Source of the DNA: Ardenticatenales bacterium
GTDB taxonomy: Bacteria > Chloroflexota > Anaerolineae > Promineifilales > Promineifilaceae
Assembly: GCA_020634575.1 (NCBI GenBank)
Contig: JACKBM010000034.1
Coordinates: 1-64,000 of the forward strand
Direction: 5' to 3'
DNA: 64,000 bases
The notes under the pieces were generated by a model. That model saw nothing but the letters and a program-made list of their open reading frames with translations, was not told the DNA's origin and did no database searches. Position numbers and translations under genes: made by a program. Positions 59,373 through 64,000 of the stretch are shown here, piece after piece (the first letter of the stretch is position 1; every line of letters starts with the position of its first letter).

Positions 59373-60641
59373 ATGCTGGCCCAATGGCTCGGCGTTAATG
59401 GCGCCTGGCTGCCCCAACTTCAGTCGTTGCGGGCGGGCGAACTTGACCTGGCCGGTCTCCTGGCAATGTCAAACAGCGCCGTTGAGCCATCCCCAACTGA
59501 GGCGCCCGCCACTGATTTGCCTCTGCTGTCGGTCTATCGAGATGGAGAATTGCAGGAGCAATATCCACTCGCCAGCCCGTTACTGGTTATCGGCAGCCAG
59601 GTAAGCTGCGACATCCGGTTGACTGGCGGCGGCATGGCCGGGCAGCACGTGCGGCTCAGCTGCCCGGACCCCCTGGCCCCGAGCGCCGCCTGGCAGGTGA
59701 CGCCGCTGGCCCGAACCGAAACTACGGCGATTGAAGGACGGCAGCTGCTGCCGGAACGGCCCGAGGAATGGCTGCCCGGCCAGATGTTGCAGTTAGGCTT
59801 GTACACCCTGCGCTGGCAGCCGGCCCGAGCCGCAAGCGTCACCGAAAACCCGATTGCCTGGCAACAAGCGCTGGCTGTGACCGCGACGCCAGCCCTGGCC
59901 ACGCTGGCGCCAGGCGAAAGTGCCAGCTACCAGCTGCTGATCCACAATCAATCCGGCGTTGTCCTGAACGGCTGGCTGGGGATAGCCGGCCTGCCCGGCG
60001 GCTGGGTGACCCTATCCGAGCGGTTGCTGGAGCTGATGCCGGAACAGGAGATGCTGGTGATTGCGGGAGTGCAGGTACCGGCCGGTAGCGGCGCGCAGGC
60101 AGGTGAAAGGCGCTGGCAGCTCACCCTGACGCCCGAACTGGACGCCCGGCCCCAACCGATCGCTGAGCTGGGCCTGCGCATCAGCCCGGTAAGTGACTTT
60201 ACCATCCAGCTTCATCCCAACCAGCTCAGCCGGCGCGGCACCATCGACCTGCACATCCGGAATCTGGGCAATACACCGGCCAGCTTCGCGATCAGCGCCC
60301 GAGATTCCGCAGCCCGGCTTACGTTCACCTTGCCGGCGAATGAGGTTGCGGTCGACGGCGGTCAGACCGAGATTGTGCCGGTGCACATCGAGGCGGGCCA
60401 GCCGCCCTGGCTGGGTGGCACCCTCAACTTCCCCTTCACCGTCCGGGTCGCGGGGCCAGCTGGCAAAGTCCTCAGCCAGAATGGGCAGCTCGATCAGCCG
60501 CCCCGGCTCCCCTACTGGATTTTCGCCATCCTGGGTGCCATCCTGATCGGGCTCTGCGGGCTGGTGGGGCTGCTCTACAATGGCTATAGCCAGCGGCAAG
60601 GGTCGGCGGCGACGACCCAGGCCATCGAGGACGCGGGCTGA
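59373..60641 (+). CDS. FHA membrane protein 1: FHA, Ig-like repeats and a C-terminal TM helix
   Basis: 422 residues in this frame; the true N-terminus lies in the disrupted region upstream (58932). FHA domain at about 45-150 (YPLASPLLVIGSQVSCDIRL, GGGMAGQHVRLSCPD, PGQMLQLGLYTLRWQ). Two beta-sandwich repeats follow (LATLAPGESASYQLLIHNQS ... LELMPEQEMLVIAGVQVPAG; LSRRGTIDLHIRNLGNTPAS). A transmembrane helix lies at about 380-405 (YWIFAILGAILIGLCGLVGL). After the stop, Pro/Thr-rich frames (FTPFPTLTSEPE) suggest the protein may continue outside the membrane. Paralogous to the protein at 61501-64000. It may sense or anchor the eCIS; this is inferred. Confidence 0.75.
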   Translation: MLAQWLGVNGAWLPQLQSLRAGELDLAGLLAMSNSAVEPSPTEAPATDLPLLSVYRDGELQEQYPLASPLLVIGSQVSCDIRLTGGGMAGQHVRLSCPDPLAPSAAWQVTPLARTETTAIEGRQLLPERPEEWLPGQMLQLGLYTLRWQPARAASVTENPIAWQQALAVTATPALATLAPGESASYQLLIHNQSGVVLNGWLGIAGLPGGWVTLSERLLELMPEQEMLVIAGVQVPAGSGAQAGERRWQLTLTPELDARPQPIAELGLRISPVSDFTIQLHPNQLSRRGTIDLHIRNLGNTPASFAISARDSAARLTFTLPANEVAVDGGQTEIVPVHIEAGQPPWLGGTLNFPFTVRVAGPAGKVLSQNGQLDQPPRLPYWIFAILGAILIGLCGLVGLLYNGYSQRQGSAATTQAIEDAG

Positions 60642-61500
60642 GTGCCACGCTCACCCGCGCTTTGAGCAGCTCGCAGCCAACGCCCGCCATTGTCCCCAGC
60701 CTTCACCCCCTTCCCAACCCTGACCAGTGAACCAGAGGTCATATTGCCGCAAGTGGCCACATCGATTACGATGTTTTTTGTTGGAGGAGTCTGTCGCCGC
60801 CAGGTTGGTGCGCGGCCTCGGTACCTTTGATCGCCAGTCATTCGCCGTCCCCTCTTGGGTAGAAAGCGTTATGGCAACTCGCAGCCGTCTTGGCATTGCT
60901 CGGCCTGCTCAGTCTGGCCGTCTTCAACACGGCTGCACCACCAGCAGCGGCACCACCATTGTGCGCAACGTGCGCGAAATGGGGCTCACTATGCGCTGGG
61001 TGCTTTTGTGCTGGCGATATTGGGCCTTTTGGTCGCGGGCCGATTGATGGCGCTGGAGCGCAAAGGTTTCTGCCTCGTTGGGCCCAGCTCACTGCTATTG
61101 AGATCCCGGTCCTGGGCAAACAGCCGGCTTGCCGAAGCCAGCAGCTGCACTCCGCTTTCCAGCAGGGCAAAAGCCTCGCGGCAGTTCAATCAGGATCTAC
61201 AGCGCAACCGCAGCGCCGGCAGCATAAGGCGACCCAGGCGCTCGGCAGCGTGCGGGGCAAGGCCGGCGGGCTCCTGGAAGATGGGCTGAGGCGGTCACGG
61301 ATGGTATCGAACAAAGTGAGGCTGAGACCTCCGACACAACCCATGTGGCGCCGGTTGCAGAACAGCCGGGAAACGCCATCACCACGGCGGCCACGCCCCA
61401 ACGCCGCCAACCAACCATCAACCGACTGCCCGTCCCAGCCGAATTTGTGACGGCCCCCTACCTGCTCAAACAGCAGCACGAGGAAATATCGTCGGCCGGC
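60642..61500 (+). pseudogene. Region of broken frames with two membrane-helix remnants
   Basis: No intact gene. Protein-like stretches include FTPFPTLTSEPEVILPQVAT near 60690 (perhaps the tail of FHA protein 1), WQLAAVLALLGLLSLAVFNT near 60873 and HYALGAFVLAILGLLVAGRL near 60985 (two membrane helices in different frames), and VAPVAEQPGNAITTAATP near 61348 leading to FHA protein 2. A small two-TM protein gene may lie at about 60870-61300. Frames change too often to define it. Confidence 0.4.
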
Positions 61501-62433
61501 GGCTGGGGCGATACCAGCTGGAGGCCAGCCATGCGCAGAGCGATCTCGGGCGCAGCTACCACGCCTTTGACCTGAAATTGGGCCGCCCCGTTCTGCTGAC
61601 CATCCTCAACCCGGACTGGACCCAGAATCCGCAGCAGCAGACGGCGTTGTTGGCCCAGATCCGCCATTGTGCCCAGAGTGACCACCCTTCACTTAACGCC
61701 ATCTACGATTTTGAACTGGCTGATGGCTACCTTTTTATCGTCGGCGAAGCGGTGGCAGGCCAACCGCTGCTGGACTACTGGCAAAGCTGGGAGCAGGCGG
61801 GCAAGCCCATTGGCTATGCCGAGCTGCTGCGCCTGGTTGGTCAGATTGTGGCTGCGCTGGCCTATGGCGAATCCATGGGGCTGCACCACGGCCGGCTGAC
61901 AGCGGAGCAGCTCTACTGGGAAGCCGACCCGGCCGCGACGGGTTTTGCCGACGGCCGCAGCCACATCCACAACTTTGGCTACCGGCTCTGTGAAGATGAA
62001 GCGACGCGCTGGCCTGCCAGCAGGCAGATATCCTGGCCTGCGGCCAACTCCTCTACCAGCTCGTCATCGGCCAGCCGGCAGCCAACGAAGGCCCGATTAC
62101 GCCCCGGCTGAACTCAAACCGGCATGCCGGTCGATGTTGAGGAGATTATCCTGGATGCATTGGCGCCTGATCCGGCCGATCGGCCCGCCTCGATGGCGTG
62201 CCCTGGCCGCCTTGCTGCGCGAGGTAGCTGACACATTAGGCGACCGGTTGATGAGCGGCGGCGAGCTGCCTCGAGGGTGAACCGGTCATTCGCGTACGGG
62301 CGACCGGCGAAGCGGATCGATGATCCGGCTGAACCGGATACGTTTTATCGGCCAGGAGCGGCGCAACGACCTGTTGCTGCCAGGCCACGGGTGGCGCCAG
62401 TTCACCTGGCTGGACCGAGACCGGCCGGTTGGG
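61501..62433 (+). pseudogene. Pseudokinase domain of FHA membrane protein 2 (frameshifted)
   Basis: A protein-kinase-like fold: glycine-loop region GRYQLEASHAQSDLGRSYHA, then FDLKLGRPVLLTILNPDW, where the usual VAIK lysine is absent, LLAQIRHCAQSDHPSLNAIY, the hinge LFIVGEAVAGQPLLDYWQSW, and the catalytic-loop position reads HHGRLTAEQLYW without the HRD aspartate. The open segment is 61578-62111; single-base errors near 61512, 62015 and 62430 break the gene. A lost Lys and Asp indicate a pseudokinase that could bind but not phosphorylate. Confidence 0.6.
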
Positions 62434-64000
62434 AAATCAGCGACCTGGGCAGCAAAGGGGGCACACGCCTTTCTGACGCCCGCTTGCTACCTAATTTGCC
62501 CGAACCGTGGCTGCCCAGCCAGACTCTTTTCATCGGCCCATACCAGCTGAACCTGACAACGGCCACGCCTCAGGAGTTAGCCGCGGAAATCGTTGTGGAA
62601 GCGCCGATCGGCGTGGCCCTTTTACCCCAGGCGGCCCGAGTCCTGCCGGGCGAGCGGGTCGATTTCCAGCTCAGCCTGGTCAACCAGGGTAACCAGGTGG
62701 ACCATGTCAGCCTGGCAGTGGCCGGTGTACCGGACCATTGGGTCACCGTCTCCGAGACGCAGCTGGAGCTGATGCCGGGTGCGCGCGGTTATTTGCTGGT
62801 GACCGTCGCGCCACCACGCCAGAGTGAGGCCACGGCCGGCGAATATGCCCTGGCCCTCAACCTCCAGTCAGCGGCAGCGCGGGGCCAATGCGCCAGCGTC
62901 ACCGGCTTGCTGACGGTGGGCGAGTTTGACCAGCTGCTGCTCGATTTGCACCCCGAACATCTGATCAACGATGGCGTGTCGCGCCTGCAGGTGATTAACC
63001 AGGGCAACCGGCCGGTCACGCTGGAGCTGATCGGGCGTGACAGCGAAGAAGCGCTGCTGTTTACCGTCGACGAGCGCGAAGATTGGCGCCTGCCGGCCGG
63101 TGAGAGCACCACCATCGCTGTCAACATTCGGGCCCAGCAGCGCCCGTTCTTTGGCAGCCAGCAACGCATCCCGTTCGAACTCCTGCTAGACGCGAACGAG
63201 GGTCGTCATTTCCAGAACGGCCAACTTCTGCTGACACCCCGTCTGCCCAGCTGGGTGCTGGCGGCGGCCGGGATGTCCGTCGCCTTCATTTGCCTGGTTT
63301 TTGGCTTCATCGGCAATATCTTGCTGAGCAACCGGCCGGTGGTCCTCGCAGCCGAGATCCAGGCGACGGCCACAGCCTTGCAACAGCTGCCGGTTGAAAC
63401 TGCCACCGCCGATCCGCTGGGCAGCGCCGCTTTTAACAGTGGCCTGCCGCAAAGCTGCCGGCAAATTCGGCAGCAAAATGGCAGTGCCAATGCGCCAGAT
63501 GGCGAGTATACGTTGTACGTGGCGGGCGATGTGGACCGGCCGGTGGCCGTCTATTGTCATGACATGGCCCGCAGCGCCCGCGAATATATCACATTGGATA
63601 CAGCCACCAGCGGCGGCAATTTTTCCACCATCAGCTACCCTGATCAGCAGTTGCGGACTACCTATCTCAAGGTCCGCCTCGATCTGCAAACCCTGCGCAT
63701 TGACCCAACCGACCGCACGTTCGCCCTTGTCGAAGGCAGTCTGCCCAGCTTCGAAGAGGAGATCATCAACGATTTTGGCAGCGCCATTGGCTGCAGTGAA
63801 ATTGCCCCCAGCGGCGTCTTCGGCGAAGCCAACATCAATTTGGTTGGAACACCATTCGTGCTGGCGGAAACGGCCGCATTCACCTTTGCGGGACCTGAGG
63901 TGGATGGCGCGGCCACGCTGTCCGAGGATCGGGCGACGGCCACCATCACCGTCACGGGTAATTGTGGTTGGGCGGTACCTCATGATCAGATACCGCTGGC
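62434..64000 (+). CDS. FHA membrane protein 2, C-terminal part: FHA, Ig-like repeats, TM and GON-like domain (continues past window)
   Basis: Open frame to the window end (522 codons), joined in shifted frames to the pseudokinase upstream. The end of the FHA domain is EISDLGSKGGTRLSDARLLP and LFIGPYQLNL (about 1-45). Two Ig-like repeats follow (VLPGERVDFQLSLVNQGNQV ... LELMPGARGYLLVTVAPP; LINDGVSRLQVINQGNRP). TM helix near 270-290 (LAAAGMSVAFICLVFGFIGN). Outside lies a domain with SCRQIRQQN, DGEYTLYVAGDVDRPVAVYC and HDMARSAREYITLD, the pattern of GON domains known from ADAMTS9/20 and found in some bacteria. The cysteines could form disulfides. Same family as FHA membrane protein 1. Confidence 0.75.

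Noticed and set aside
1..64000. tRNA, rRNA, insertion sequence or integrase genes
   Set aside because: None was recognised by reading both strands; a tRNAscan or ISfinder search would be needed to exclude small remnants.

Overview
The window is GC-rich, densely coded bacterial DNA, most consistent with a filamentous or environmental member of the Chloroflexota (Anaerolineae/Caldilineae/Ardenticatenia-type). That placement is an inference from gene content (SARP/BTAD-AAA-TPR regulators, FHA/pseudokinase membrane proteins, eCIS type, IorB-like oxidoreductase) and from style. A palindrome, ACCGGCCGGT, is scattered through genes over the whole window.

Layout. 1-6.8 kb: a molybdenum hydroxylase pair (TAT-exported large subunit plus [2Fe-2S] subunit), a polysaccharide-deacetylase-like protein, and an IclR regulator divergent from a two-gene module (BKACE lyase plus 3-hydroxyacyl-CoA/carnitine-type dehydrogenase) that looks like carnitine catabolism. 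6.9-10.1 kb: a nucleoside salvage operon (DUF2877 protein, small membrane protein, nucleoside phosphorylase, adenosine deaminase). 10.3-16.5 kb: mixed metabolic genes (HslV-like hydrolase, M24-fold peptidase homologue, ZIP transporter, thiolase, methyltransferase). 16.7-19.6 kb: a tightly overlapping minus-strand lipid operon (CDP-alcohol phosphotransferase, ICMT/PEMT-like methyltransferase, two SAM methyltransferases). 19.7-21.5 kb: an LTA-synthase/sulfatase-type membrane enzyme. 21.6-25.9 kb: an overlapping operon with an NTT-like transporter, a GNAT-like protein, a HAMP receptor and a MinD-like ATPase.

26.0-64.0 kb is the main feature: an extracellular contractile injection system (eCIS) locus with a divergent SARP-AAA-TPR regulator at its left edge. 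It encodes the Pvc16-type terminator, sheath, two tube proteins, LysM hub proteins (one with a PA14 domain), VgrG-like spike, gp25, gpJ, a gpI-like wedge protein carrying an FHA domain, and the Pvc15 AAA+ ATPase. Around this core are lineage-specific parts: three DUF4157 (HELTH) proteins, two of them giants with a matching hydrophobic domain and long coiled coils; a 1345-residue protein with over twenty xQR motifs; TPR proteins; and, downstream, two related membrane proteins built as (pseudokinase)-FHA-Ig-like repeats-TM, the second ending in a GON-like domain. I found no capsid, portal, terminase, PAAR tip or tail-fibre gene.

Sequence quality. Reading frames break in patches (about 5.40-5.71, 27.48, 56.3-59.37 and 60.64-62.43 kb), mostly by single-base indels in or beside short homopolymers, while neighbouring genes of 2-4 kb are intact. 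This looks more like uncorrected assembly error than decay, but both are possible. The broken genes are annotated piecewise.
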